Positions 8,572 through 20,258 of a DNA stretch of 64,000 bases are shown here, piece by piece; the first letter of the stretch is position 1, and each line of letters starts with the position of its first letter. Position numbers and translations under genes: made by a program. Below the pieces are notes generated by a model. The model had not been told where the DNA came from. It was given only the letters and a program-made list of their open reading frames with translations, and did not search any database. The stretch spans positions 121,800,564 to 121,864,563 of the forward strand of contig CM059971.1 of the NCBI GenBank assembly GCA_030490835.1, in the 5' to 3' direction. The DNA is from Annona cherimola (taxonomy: Eukaryota > Streptophyta > Magnoliopsida > Magnoliales > Annonaceae).

Positions 8572-11066
8572 ATGTCGTCATCAAACCCATCTGAAAGTGG
8601 AAACCAATCTTATACTCCTACAGGATCAAACGCAACACCGGTAGCTGGTAGTACAACAGATTCTGGCTCAAAACACACTAGGGGGAGGACTGATATGGCA
8701 TGGAATCATGTGGCTGAATTAGAAAAAAATAAATACAAATGTTTGTATTGTGGGAAGATTTTCTCAGGAGGAGGCATTCACAGGGTAAAAAAACATTTGA
8801 CAAATATAAAGGGTGATGTAGCCATATGTAAAAAGGTCCCACCTAATGTACTTTTAGACATGAAAAATGATCTTACAACCAATAGTACAACTACAACCAC
8901 TACTAGAAAACCCCCTCTTCCCAAAAATAGCCCATTTTCTGACTACCAAGTTATTGATGAAGAAGAAGATGTTGTTGTGGGCCCTAGTTTGAAAAGAAAG
9001 ACAGACAGTAGTTCAAAGAAAATGAAAGGACCTAGTGGGAGTGTGCAACCATCTATTAAAAGTGCTATGGCGGGTAAGGATGCAATCGAAAGAGCACATT
9101 CAGAAATTGCAAAGTGGTTTTATGCTTCATGTATTCCATTTAATGCTGCAAACTCTGTGCACTTTCAATCTATGTTTGATCATGCATGCTCAATTGGATA
9201 TGGCTTTAAAGTTCCAACATATCATGATTTAAGAGGTTTCTTATTGAAAAAGAATGTGAAGGAAGTAAGAGATCAGATTGAATCATTTAAGGGAATGTGG
9301 AAAGAATTTGGTTGCTCCATAATGACCGACGGATGGACAGATCAAAAGGGAAGAACCTTAATAAATTTTCTAGTATATTGTCCTAAGGGAACTGTATTTT
9401 TAAAGTCTGTTGATGCTTCTGAATTTTCAAAAACTGGTCAAATGCTTTCTGAATTATTCATCACAGTTGTGGAGGAAGTTAGACCAAGAAATGTTGTGCA
9501 AGTAGTAACTGATAATGCATCTAATTATCGACTTGCAGGCCATTTACTGAATGATAAATATCCATCCATTGTATGGACACCATGTGCTGCACATAGTATC
9601 GATTTGATGCTAGAAGATATTGCAAAGATGGAAGATGTGAAAGAGGTGATAGAGGAAGCTCGTTCTATTTCAACATTTATTTATAATCATGGATTTGTTT
9701 TGTGCTTGATGAGAAAATTTACTGGTGGAAAGGAAATTATTCGTCCTGCTATAACTCGTTTTGCAACAAATTTTATAGCATTGCAAAGTATGTTGAACTC
9801 TATGAACGAACTACGGGCTATGTTCACTTGTAGAGAATGGGTAGATTGTAAATGGAAAAATTCTCAAAAGGGAAGAACTGCTTCTAATTATGTTTTGAGT
9901 TCTTCCTTTTGGGAAAGATGTGAAATTGTTGTGAAAGCATTTGAACCACTTGTTCGTGTGTTACGAATGGTAGATAGTGATGAAAGGCCTGCAATGGGAT
10001 ACATTTATGAGGCAATGCGTAAAGCTAAAAATGCAATGCAGAAGATTTTGAAGAAATTTAAGATGCCTTGTGATCCCTATCTCGCAATTGTGGATAATCG
10101 ATGGGAAAATCAACTTGGTCGGCCTCTTCATTTAGCTGGCCATTATCTAAATCCACAGTTTCACTACCACATGGATGAATGGACAAAGACAACAACAATG
10201 CAAGGGCTGCTTCAAACTATCCATCGGTTGACTCATGGCGATGTTCATATCCAAACAAGTATTATTCATGAGATTGATTCGTTCCACTACGCGCATGATG
10301 ATTTTGGAAGCCCAATTGCTCTTCATTCTCGTTATACCCTATCCCCAGGTATATGTATTAACTCATAATCCTTATGAATTAGTTATTTATTTATGAATAC
10401 TTAATTAGTATCCTAACGGTGGCTCATTTGTTGTAGTTATTTGGTGGCAAGCTCATGGATGTGGCACTCCTAATTTGCAAAAAGTTGCTATAAAGATTTT
10501 GAGTCAAACATGCAGTTCATCTGGATGTGAACGCAATTGGAGTGTATTTGAACGCATTCATACAAAAAAGAGGAATCGACTAGAACATCAAAGGTTATGT
10601 GATCTTGTATATGTTCAATACAATTTACGATTATTGGATAGGTATAAAGTATAAACTCTTGTTGCTTTTTATTAGAAATGAAAATTACTCATGTTTTATT
10701 CCAAGTAACCTCTTTATATTTTTTTTATAGGAAGAAGAAGAAATATCAATATTATGATCCAATTTCTTTAGAAGATATTGATATATTAGAGGAGTGGGTG
10801 GTAGAAGATGAGTCTCCACTATTGACAAATGAAGATGTCGATACTTGGTTGCAAATAGATCAACCAAACAGTAGGAAAGAAACAATAGAAGTTGAAGACT
10901 TCGGTACTATACTATAGTTTTTATTCAATTATGTAAAAGTAATGCTTTCATAAGAAAAATGGTAGTATGTAACTAATGTTTTCATTTTTTGTATTTTAAT
11001 TTAGGAACTCTGATTGGCGGGCAAGGTGAAGATGCCGTTGTTGACCTTGATGAAGAAGAAAATTGA
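8572..11066 (+). CDS. hAT transposase (BED zinc finger, DUF659, hAT dimerisation), four exons, 738 aa
   Basis: Exons 8572-10348, 10437-10641, 10731-10903 and 11005-11066, all GT-AG; the lengths sum to 2217 nt with matching phases and end at TGA. Residues about 45-90 form a BED finger (CLYC...HRVKKHL...C). About 220-370 is the DUF659 region with TDGWTD (about 252), TDNASNY (about 313) and CAAHSIDLMLEDI (about 338). Exon 2 carries the C-terminal dimerisation domain (WWQAHGCGTP, CSSSGCERNWS). The acidic C-terminus ends VVDLDEEEN. It cuts and pastes its own element, binding subterminal motifs in the nucleus. The first exon alone gives a 598-aa frame that reads into intron 1 and stops, so it is not the full protein. 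No frameshift or stop is seen. Confidence 0.92.
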
Positions 11067-11679
11067 AGCATTTTCTTTTAATATTTGTAATGATGTAAAT
11101 GGTGGATTTTCTGAACAATGTGTGTTTGACTGTTTGTAGACTTTTAAAATTTCATGTTTGGCGAGAATAATGTGTTGTTAGACTTTTAAAATGTTATATT
11201 TGGTCGAAATGAAGTATTTATATACTTTAAAAATCTATGTTTGATGAGAATGATGCATTTAATGGTTTATAGACTTCTAAATTTTTTTTTTGCTGAACAT
11301 AGGAGATATTTTTGATTTTCATATTATTATAGGTTATTTAATTATTCAAATTTTCAACACTTACTGATTTATTTTATTTCTTATTTTTCAGGTATGTTTA
11401 TAGTAATTCATCAAGGTACCGAGATAAAGAGGAAAAATTCAAGAACCAACAACCAAGCAACAACTGTCATAAGTTGTTATACGTTTTTCAGGTCAGTTAA
11501 TGTATTTAATTTTTTAAAACTCGCTATTAATTTTTTCATGCATGTTTTGTTCTTATATTGTGGTCCTTAAAGTCTAACATATATATTTAGGATTTATAAA
11601 AATATAATTTTATCAACATATTTATTTAAAATTTAAAAAATTTAATATTTATAACATCATAAATATGTCATGCTGACGT
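11067..11679 (+). other. 3' non-coding part of the hAT element
   Basis: AT-rich sequence between the transposase stop and the right subterminal repeats. Several TTTTAAAAT and ATGTTTG-type phrases recur at 11108-11260. No second gene. Confidence 0.5.
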
Positions 11680-11765
11680 CACCGGTTCGACCAACCGGTC
11701 AAACCGGTTCGAACTAGACCAGTTCCTTTACCGGTTCAATCACCGGTTCGGTTCTGACAACAGTG
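11680..11765 (-). repeat. Right subterminal ACCGGTT motif cluster and terminus of the hAT element
   Basis: At least five ACCGGTT or AACCGGT motifs in about 85 bp, ending with the inverted terminus at 11765 next to the second GTGTGAAT. Confidence 0.85.
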
Positions 11766-11773
11766 GTGTGAAT

Positions 11774-13097
11774 GTGTGATGCTTGCCTTTGCAGTTTGCA
11801 CTCCTAGAAGCGCCACACAGGCACCTTTTCATTGCAGCTGCATGCCACCCGGTGCACGGGCAACGATTCTAGAAGATTGAATTGGTTCATGACTTTATTC
11901 TACTCTGGAGATGCTCGTCTCCTCGTGCTCGGGATCAAGAGGAAAGACCGAGAAAATAACATTGAGCACAAAGTAATCAGATGTGAAACTCCTCCTCCAC
12001 CTGTTACAACGTACTTAAATTTCCCGCACTACATACATTCCTTTCTATGTTAGACAACATCTTAATTAACTACTCTTATTATCCTTTTTGTTATTTTTTT
12101 ATATTCTAATGATTTTTTTAACATCTTTCTATATAACTGTTCTAACTATTTTATTTTTTTCTTCTTTACTCCTAATTGTTAACTTTATTGCATCACATTA
12201 TTTTCTCTTCTTTTTTTTTATCGAAATTTTTACTTGCCATTTTTTTCTCTGTTTTCCCATGACGCCACGGACTAGAAAAATACAAAATGCCACGTGGCCT
12301 CTTTCAACATATGTGAGTCACCTACCACGTTATAGAGGAAAGAGTTACATGCAATCGTTTGTTTCTATTCGCAGTAGACAACGCCAATCCTAATTTATTT
12401 CTGGGCTTTTGTAGACAAACCCACGGAAATTAATATTCCTGGCTTCCTGGTTTCCTTTGGCCTGCACATCTCTTCCATGCGTGCGTAGAAGGATTGAAGA
12501 ATATCTCCCACTGCCTTTTTTTTTTTTTTTTCTTTTTTTTCTTTCCCATCTTCTCGATGTTTTACGTGATTTCTTCTTCTTCACGCCTTCTCCTGTTTCT
12601 ATCACTTGTCTGCTGCGTTCTTTTCTGGCAACCCACAACAGCACTGAAACCACTCAAATCTGGTACATGCGCTGGAATCTCTTTACAACATTTTCCCCCT
12701 GTTTTTTCATGAACCTTGTGAGGTCACCGCCTGATTTTGAATTTTGATAATTGTGTTAGATGATGAGGCCATGAGAGATTCCTCTTCATCTTGTTTTCAT
12801 GTCAGGTATGTATGGTTTTTAATTTTTTTAATTATTATTATTAAAATTTTCTCGTTTCCGATCTGTATTGGAACATCTTGAGTGCGGGAGCAGCATTTGG
12901 GCGTTCAGGCAAGAGTGGACCATTACTCAAGTGGGAAATCACGCATCCACTGCTGCAGTGAGCTGCATGAAGACTCGTTTGTCCTTTTGTTATTTTGAGA
13001 ATATTTTTTAAATTATAAACCATTTATATTCGTATATTTATTTATGATTCTAAAAGTAACATGTACTGAAAATTTTTATAAGTCATGTTACCCTTTG
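11774..13097. other. Intergenic stretch, nothing recognised
   Basis: AT-rich, with a pyrimidine-rich run at 12518-12545 and possible MITE debris at 12040-12250. The open frames here are low-complexity (poly-Phe or poly-Lys) and not supported as genes. Confidence 0.4.
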
Positions 13098-13283
13098 GCT
13101 AGCTGCTGGACCCCTTTTTCATTTTTTACACACACACATTGCCCAAGCAAAACTGGTTATGAAAAATTCCCTTTTTTATTTTAGAAAGTAAAAATACATA
13201 CAGAAAATTATGCGAACTAATTTTTCTTAGGCATATGTGTGCGTGTGTATTTTGGAAAAAAAAAAAGGCGTCGAGCAGCTAGC
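13098..13283. repeat. Small foldback (hairpin) element
   Basis: GGCTAGCTGCTGGACCCC at 13098 pairs with the reverse complement of GGCGTCGAGCAGCTAGCC ending at 13283. The arms also share an alternating ACACACACA / TGTGTGCGTGTGTA tract. Arms are roughly 45 bp around a loop of about 95 bp. Confidence 0.6.
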
Positions 13284-13871
13284 CACGGCTCGGTTGAGTA
13301 GCGGCTAGTCGCTGGATGACACCATCCAATTTTTATATGCTATACATTTTTTTAAAAAAAATTAATCAGTACATATATGTTTAGAAAAATTAATAGCTAT
13401 ATTTTTACTCTCAAAGTAAATATGGTTTTTGACAAAATATACATTTTCAATGGAAACTATTTTGGTAGCATAATAAAACAAGTGGTGTTAGATAAAATAA
13501 ATGATTTAGATTTTAAAAGAAGTTAGTTAAATATGAAAAATGAATAATGATGTTAGTTTGGAATATGAAAAATCTAATAAATATATATATTATTCTGGAA
13601 TCCAATATATATGTTACTGGATAGGGCACATGAAAAATGCTGAACTTTTATTTTTAAAATTCAAATCATTTTAAGAATTCATTAAATATAAAGTTTGGTT
13701 GTCACTTGATATGGCACATGAAAATGCTGAATTTTTATTTTTAAAACTCATAATTTTAGCAATTCAATAAATATAAATTTTGGTTTGTAAAAAGATCCGG
13801 CTTGAATTCACATATCTCTGTATCAATGCTCATGCAAACATTAAAGCACATCCTTATTAAAAGTGATTTAA

Positions 13872-14094
13872 GGTGTGTTTGGTATTTGTTAAGATCTCGG
13901 AAAGAAAAAAAATTTTATGGAAAAATTTTTGAAATAGGAGAAGTGATGTGATATAATAAGCGTAATGATGAAAAATAAAAAAACTAAAATAAAATAGATA
14001 TGTAAGTCATATAAGTAATTATCAAAAAATGATTGAAAAATAGAATAATTGTATAAAAGATGTAAAAATGATTAGAAAAATAAGATAATGACAA
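13872..14094. mobile_element. Tourist-like MITE, right end lost
   Basis: It starts with GGTGTGTTTGGTATTTG and contains the family phrases GTGATGTGATATAATAAGCG and AAAATAGATATGTAAGTCAT. The far terminus is missing where the next foldback begins. Confidence 0.55.
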
Positions 14095-14405
14095 ATAACT
14101 TGCTTAGTCCACCATAAAAAAAATTCATTTACAATATTTTTTTATTTTTTCTTTATACACTTTTTTATTTAAGTGTATTTAACATGTAACCAAGTTTTAC
14201 CTTTTTGGATATATGTCTTTAAAAAACTCAAAAAAATATATACATATATCTAAAAATGGTAAAACTTAATTTATATATTAAATACACTAAGATAAATAAG
14301 TTACGAAAAACAAAAAAAAAAGTGTTATAAAAGAATTTTTTGAGGTGGGCCAAGCAAGTCATTTGCTCAGTCCGGGTTAACATAATCATTTTTCTAAAAT
14401 AAATA
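14095..14405. mobile_element. Long-arm foldback MITE, family A
   Basis: The arms pair AAGTGTATTTAACATGTAA with its inverted relative near 14275-14300. The outer right end matches the CATTTGCTCAGTCCGGGTTA relatives at 15205 and 16735. The same core, AAGTGTATTTAACAT...TTTTTACC, recurs in at least seven places in this window. Confidence 0.65.
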
Positions 14406-14848
14406 TTAAGAATGAAAAATTTTAAATTAACAGGCTACATGAATGCTAAATACACCCTTAGATTTAAGTGGTATAACCTTGTTAGCTCGTGTAGGTAGTC
14501 CTGAGAAAAAATTGTGTTATTTTGGGTCAAAGGCGTATTTCTTTTAATTTTTCATAAAATTATTTTTAAAATGTTATATATACCAAATATTACAGTTTTT
14601 GAAAGGTGTATAGATTTTTTTTAAAAATTAATATTTTTGGGAGGTTAAAAAATGCCTTAGATATCCTCGTTAATTTATGAAAAGAAAATACGTATATACA
14701 AGTATTCAAAAATTATAAAATTTAGCATGCTAGTCAAATGCACCGGGGAAAACAATTTCATGAAATTTTTTTAAAAAGTCATACCATTTAGCCATGAGCC
14801 GGTCAAAAAGTATTTTTTCAATGACAAAAGTTGGCATATAGATTAAAG

Positions 14849-15243
14849 AGGAATGATTTTATTATCCCGAGCTAAGTAAATGTTTCGCTTAGGCCATATC
14901 AAAAAATTCATTTATAATAACTTTTTTATTTTTTCTTTGTATACTTGTTTATTTAAGTGTATTTAACATATAAACTAAGTTTTACTATTTTTGAATAGTG
15001 TATATTTTTTTAAGATTTTAAATATCTATGTGTATATATGTATTTAATATACACTTATTTTTAAAAATCTCAAAAAATATATACATATATCAAAAAAGGT
15101 AAAATTTAGTTTATATATTAAATACACTTGAATAAACAAGTGTATAAAGAAAAAAGTAAAGAAATTATTATAAATGAGTTTTTTGAAGTGGGCTAAGCCG
15201 AACATTTGCTTAGTCAGAGCTAACAGAATCACTTCTATAGATT
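14849..15243. mobile_element. Long-arm foldback MITE, family A
   Basis: Inverted arms of about 170 bp: GAGCTAAGTAAATGTTTCGC on the left pairs with AACATTTGCTTAGTCAGAGC on the right, continuing through CAAAAAATTCATTTATAATA and the AAGTGTATTTAACATATA core. The loop is short, so nearly the whole element can fold into one hairpin. Confidence 0.75.
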
Positions 15244-16189
15244 AAATACATTTAGAAAAATATGTTTACAAGGAAAAATATTAAAAAATAAAACTAATTA
15301 TAAAAATAAATAATTATTGTATTTTAGCTTAAAATAGATCAGATGTATATAATCATACACTAGTTATTTAGATGGACAATAGTAACTATTCACAGCATAT
15401 ATAGTTTCTGATGATCAGTTACGAAACTTGTACAGTGGATGGTGGGAGGATGCAGGCATTTTCCGGTGGTAGAGCTGCATGAAGTGCAGTCAGGACCAAA
15501 TCCCATCAGCAATTCTCTTCCAAAGGCAAAGAAGAACTCAGAAACACCATGAGATTCCTCCAATGGTTTGAGAGGGAGAAGAGATGGAAGTGAGAGAAAG
15601 TGCAGTAGAAAATAGCAAAATGCATGCCTTGACGTTGCACAGATGAAATGAATTCGGCGATAGGATGGTAACTAAATGATGCGGGCGAATTTAATGCTTG
15701 CATTGAACTGCAATATGGGTTTTTTACGCTCCAGAAGTCATCACCTTCCTTTCAAACTCGATAGTTTCAAATTTCTCTGAATTCTCTCCTCTCGTTTTGC
15801 TCGATTTGACAAACTATTTTTTTTTTTTTTTTTTCAAAAAAATGTTCCAAATCCGACAGGCAGCATCTGTATTCGTTGGCATGGTACTCAGTTCTCTGGC
15901 AGCGTATCTGTGCGCCCCGGATTTCCGTGTGCCTGGGCCTCCGAGTCGACCCTGCATCATCCAGGTTTGTTTATTATTTAGCAGAAAATAAAGAGAAAGA
16001 AAATGAGAATGGAATGAACATTGTCGGGGTAAAGTGACATAAAGAAAAATAAATAATTTTATTTAAAAATAATAAATAATATTGTTATATGAAAATATAT
16101 GACAAAATAATTGAAAAGATATGAGAAATTATTAGAATATAAGGATAAAAATAAAAAATAAGTTAATTAGGTATTAACTTTTAGAGAAG
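15244..16189. other. Intergenic stretch with low-complexity runs, no gene supported
   Basis: It includes a 19-bp T run ending at 15834 and a moderately GC-rich patch at 15400-15970 in which I recognise no protein family. Sequence at 16020-16185 looks like eroded Tourist-like MITE. Confidence 0.4.
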
Positions 16190-16765
16190 TCATCTTGTTA
16201 GTATGTGCTAAGCAAATGTGTCGGTTAGTCCACCTCAAACGCCCAATTTACAACACTTTGTTTTTTCTTGATAAAATTATTTGTATAAGTGTATTTAACA
16301 TATAAATCAATTTTTACCATTTTTTGATATATATATATATATTTTTTTTGAGATTTTTAAATTACATATATATATATATATCAAAATATCTAAAAATCTC
16401 AAAAAATACATAAACATGTCAAAAAATAGTAAAACTTAATTTATATGTTAAATATGTTTTTTTTTTTATAAAAAGACTATACTCAATACTCACAAAAAGA
16501 ATCCATGCATAAAGCATTTATAATAGGATCCGGAGGCAGTCCCCCTAGATCGTTCATTTTATGTTATGAATAAAGCAAAATTTACCAAAATATGAGTTGG
16601 GCGATTGCCATTTCTGAGAACATGCGAAAAACTAGCATGTTTAAAATCGAAAATATACACTTAGATAAACAAGTGTACGAAAAAAAAAAAAAAATCACAA
16701 ATGGATTTTTTGATGTGGTCGTAACTAAATGTCGTAACTAAATATTTACTTAGTCCATACTAATA
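16190..16765. mobile_element. Long-arm foldback MITE, family A, split by a retroposed insert
   Basis: Outer ends GAGAAGTCATCTTGTTAG (left) and CTAATAAGATCATTTCTCC (right) are inverted, followed inward by CTAAGCAAATG / CATTTACTTAG. The core runs into AT dinucleotide runs at 16327-16345 and 16364-16380. The right arm is interrupted at about 16456-16665 by a poly-T-headed insert. Confidence 0.75.
16456..16665 (-). mobile_element. Short retroposed 3' end (LINE-like tail) nested in the foldback MITE
   Basis: On the minus strand this about 210-bp block ends in a run of 12 A plus TATAAA-like bases; the rest is unrelated to the MITE. AAATAT occurs on both sides and may be a short target duplication. 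The type (LINE or processed transcript) is not certain. Confidence 0.5.
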
Positions 16766-17193
16766 AGATCATTTCTCCAACTTTTATACCTCATTATTTT
16801 TTTCTTCATTCTACTCCAAACAAACGGGCATGAAGTCTACAAATAAAGCCCCAAAGTCCACTTCGTCCACCCAACACTACATGGGCCGAGCTACATCTAT
16901 GCTCATTTTCCTCACTTTTAAAAATATAAATAAAATTTTAGATAGGTTTCAAAGACTGTGAAATTTAATAGCGTGAAATATATCAGTAGAGCTGCGTATG
17001 TGTTAGAAACGAAAAATATTTTTTTAAAAGAAGACTATGCTTTGTGGCGGGACGCATTAATTCGCACTTCGCAGTGTGGTGGGCCGCACATAACCAGAGG
17101 GCCTGTTGATAATGCCAGAATTTACATAAATTAAAAGCTTTTTATTACATATGTATTTTTAAATTCTGATAGTTTTATACTCACTCCCTGATG
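16766..17193. other. Intergenic stretch, nothing recognised
   Basis: A few moderately GC-rich phrases only; no coding or repeat signal I can support. Confidence 0.35.
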
Positions 17194-17404
17194 CTGTGGC
17201 GGATTTAAGACCTCTAGCCGGTGAAGGCAAAGTTTATACTTTATTTTAAAATTTTATGTGTCTAACAATAATTTTTTATCATATAAAAATTTAAAATATA
17301 TTTTCTAAATATTATCCTCAATCTGGAATTAGGTAAATAAAATTATAACACATAAAGTTAATTTGTAACACTATTAATTAAAAAATGAGTACACAAAATT
17401 TACA

Positions 17405-18160
17405 ATTTTCTTCAACAGTTTCTCATATTTTGAAATCTATCCATAATTAAATCATTGTCAATACTGTCAAACATATCTTTTTGTAAGAAATTAAACCGTC
17501 ATTTATCTAACTATTGGCCATTTGATTCAGCAATCAATTTTTCATGATCTTCATTGCAGAATACCCCCTACTATTATGGCGGCAAATGGGAAAATCGGCA
17601 CTAATTTCATAAGCTTATAAATTAATGGGTAAACAATATTTTTTCTAGTCGTAACAAACTTCTCGGACAAGGAACTTATTTCTTTCAAGTCTTCAAAATC
17701 ACTGTATGAGCGCATATCAATTATATAAGTTTTAAGCTGATTATCAAGTGTAATTAAATTAATTTTAGATAACTCAATGGGTAAATTTGAGCAAAGCAAA
17801 TTAACTTTTCTTTGTTAAAAGTAGAAAAAGAATTACCTAAATTCAGACATTCAATACTGAGAAGCAATTTAGTTGTTGTTTCTGAAAATCGATCATTAAG
17901 CTCTTGAAGTTGCATATCTATAACACTATAAAACAAATTTACATGATAATGAGTAGATTTGTGACAAGTTGAGCTTTACAACATGACCTTCGCTTTAATA
18001 TATTATTTTCATCAATATTAGAAATCTGTTGCAAAATAAAGACACTTCTTTTGATAAAAAATTTCATCCATTATCTGTCATAAATAAATTGCTAATTCAA
18101 TATTCAAAAATATTTTTAATATAAATAAATGATTTGATAAGTTATCATAATATTTCAATA
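17405..18160 (-). pseudogene. hAT transposase C-terminal remnant (DUF4371 / dimerisation type)
   Basis: Reading leftward, recognisable blocks appear in order: RRSCCKAQLVTNLLHYHVN (about 18000), FYSVIDMQLQELNDRFSET (17936-17880), KLLLSIECLNLGNSFSTFNK (about 17860-17800), then EKFVTTRKNIVYPLIYKLMK and PIFPFAAIIVGG (17660-17560), and after a frame change FLQKDMFDSIDND and DRFQNMRN (about 17480-17410). These match the C-terminal half of zinc finger MYM/TTF-type hAT transposases. There are several stops and at least one frameshift, and the catalytic N-terminal half is not recognisable. It cannot be functional. Confidence 0.75.
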
Positions 18161-18644
18161 AAGTTATAATGTATCTAGGTCTTAGTGTATTTAAATTATT
18201 TGTTTAATAAGCACATCAAGTTCCATTCACCTTCAAAGATTTGTAGAGGCACATCTAATAAAAATATAAAACTAGTATTAATTATAGATAATTGATTTAT
18301 ATTTCTATTTCAAATATTTTAATTAATATCAAAAATATTTTTCTATACTATCAATTATTTAACTACCTTATTTTTCTATTATTATCTATATATTTAAATT
18401 ATTTTCACATTTGTTAGAAATATCATATTTATTTTATCTTATTTTTCTTAATCATTACCATACCTTAAAAAAATTTGTTCACAAATTTTTTTCGATTTTT
18501 AATCTTTTATCCAACGGACTAAAAGTTTTAAAATTATTGATTTTGATGTAAGCAATAATTGGATTGCATTTGAAAAATCTAATAATAATAATAATAATAT
18601 TATTTAACGAAGCTTTCATAGACCGTATTGTGTGGAAAAATAAA

Positions 18645-19069
18645 GAGTTTTTTGCAAAAGTACTCATTAAATTTGACTCTAATTCTAAATATACTCATTA
18701 TTTTTTAAAATTCTAGAGGTATTCACTACATTTGCAGCTAATCCAAAAAACACCAAATCTGTAAATTAATGTCATTAGTTAATATGTGAAATTACTAATA
18801 TGTCCATCAAATTTTGGATATAAATGAAAAATTGAATGTTATAACTCGTCAATGCTATAATTACACATGAGCTCTAAATTTGGAGAGTCCTAATTTTATT
18901 TTCTTTCTATTTTCTTTTATTTTTATTATTTTATAGCAAGGGTATTTTTAGAATTTATAAAAAATTAATGATAGATTTTTAACAAAATATGTATTTTTTA
19001 AGATTAACTGCAAACGTAGTGGGATATTTAAGATTTTGAAAATGTTGTGAGTATATTTAAGAAAAACTC
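18645..19069. mobile_element. Mutator-type MITE, 425 bp, with 9-bp target duplication
   Basis: Ends GAGTTTTTTGCAAAAGTACTC and GAGTATATTTAAGAAAAACTC are inverted, with arms of about 90 bp or more. The 9 bases AAAAATAAA occur immediately on both sides (18636-18644, 19070-19078), the duplication length of Mutator elements. It sits inside the decayed hAT and is therefore younger than it. Confidence 0.85.
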
Positions 19070-19129
19070 AAAAATAAAATATCTATCAATTTTAACTATA
19101 GGGCAAGTCTCTAAGTTACTACTTATTAC

Positions 19130-19410
19130 GGGTGTGTTTGGCAATGAGGATAAAATGTCAAGTTAAAACTTTTCAATTTAAAATTTTTCACTTTCTACAA
19201 CTATCATATTTTTTAATTATTTTTTCACATTTTCCTATACAACTACACTATTTTTCAATCATTTCTATACAATTACCCATACAACTAACTTATCTATTTT
19301 AACTTTATCCTCTTTACTCCCCGTCATGACCTTTATCATATTACATGATTTGACAACTTTTATTCTCCAAAATTTTTTACCAAAAATTTTATCCATTCCC
19401 AAATACACCC
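19130..19410. mobile_element. Tourist-like MITE, 281 bp, with 3-bp target duplication
   Basis: Ends GGGTGTGTTTGGCAATGAGG and CATTCCCAAATACACCC are inverted; TAC flanks both sides (19127-19129, 19411-19413). A 3-bp duplication and this type of end fit PIF/Harbinger-derived MITEs. Nested in the decayed hAT. Confidence 0.8.
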
Positions 19411-20258
19411 TACATATATATATTCAATGGAAGTTATAATCAAATAATAATGACGTGATTATTTTCAAAAATTGAAATGTTAATGTATTATGAATTATAA
19501 TAATCGATATCTTTCTTTTTTTTGGTTGGTAATGTACAACATAACATTTAATATTATAAATCAAGCCCATTTATATGGAGACACACTTGCTTCCACAAAT
19601 TCTCTTTAGTAGTTTAAGCTCCCACCTTCATCAATATTTAAAGCATCTTACAATGTTAGAAGGTAGAGATAATATTACATGTTATCAATATATATCCATT
19701 ATTTTTAAAATTTAAATTTAAAAGATAAAAAAATAATGTACCTTTTTAATTCCAAAGCCTTCAGAGAAATAAAATAGAAAGGGGGAGAATTCTAGCTTGA
19801 GAAGGGAAGTAAAGACGATAATAATCCATCTCAAATCATTATTAAATAGAAGTTGTAAGCTACAATAAGTAATTATAAAAATTAAAAACATGCATCTTGT
19901 AAAAATAACATCACCGGAGTCAATGAAAAATTAAATAAAAAAGATTCTTATTAGAAACAATGTTAAAATGGTAAAAAAGTCTCTCCAACAAATTCATATA
20001 ACATACAGTTGAGTAAATGCATAAGACTATCTTGTCAAAACTAATGCCAAAAAATATAACAAAAACATTCATAAAATAAATACATTAAATTATGAGTTTT
20101 TAATAAGAGTGGAGGCAATAAATTATGATCAGTGGACGCAATAAATTTTAACCAATTGGGACAACTTAGAAAATAATGTACCTTATAATATATATTAACA
20201 TTTTCTAAATTTCGGTGGGGCAATTACCCCCCACTGGTTGCGCGTGGATACGCCCCTG

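Larger units (their letters stand above)
6927..11765 (+). mobile_element. Complete autonomous hAT transposon, 4839 bp
   Basis: The left end reads CAGTGTTATTAAAACCGGAC and the right end, reverse-complemented, reads CACTGTTGTCAGAACCGAAC: imperfect terminal inverted repeats with the hAT-typical CAxTG start. The 8 bases on each side are identical (GTGTGAAT at 6919-6926 and 11766-11773), the length expected for hAT target duplications. Both subterminal regions are packed with ACCGGTTCG-type motifs. The interior encodes an uninterrupted four-exon hAT transposase. The perfect target duplication and open frame indicate a recent insertion. Confidence 0.95.
17194..20258 (-). mobile_element. Decayed hAT transposon of the TTF/DUF4371 type, with nested MITEs
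   Basis: The right end reverse-complemented begins CAGGGGCGTATCCACGCG and is followed by GGGGGGTAATTGCCCC; the left end reads CTGTGGCGGATTTAAGACC, an inverted but eroded match. Such CAGGGGCGGA-type ends are typical of plant hATs with TTF-finger transposases. Minus-strand transposase remnants lie at 17405-18160. Flanking bases CTCCCTGA and CTCCGACG are only weakly alike, so the target duplication has decayed. Confidence 0.7.

Noticed and set aside
8572..10368. 598-aa frame as the complete hAT transposase
   Set aside because: The last six residues read into an intron starting at 10349; the dimerisation domain lies in later exons that join in frame.
12390..12747. Frames with poly-Phe or poly-Lys runs
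   Set aside because: They arise from the pyrimidine-rich tract at 12518-12545; low complexity only.
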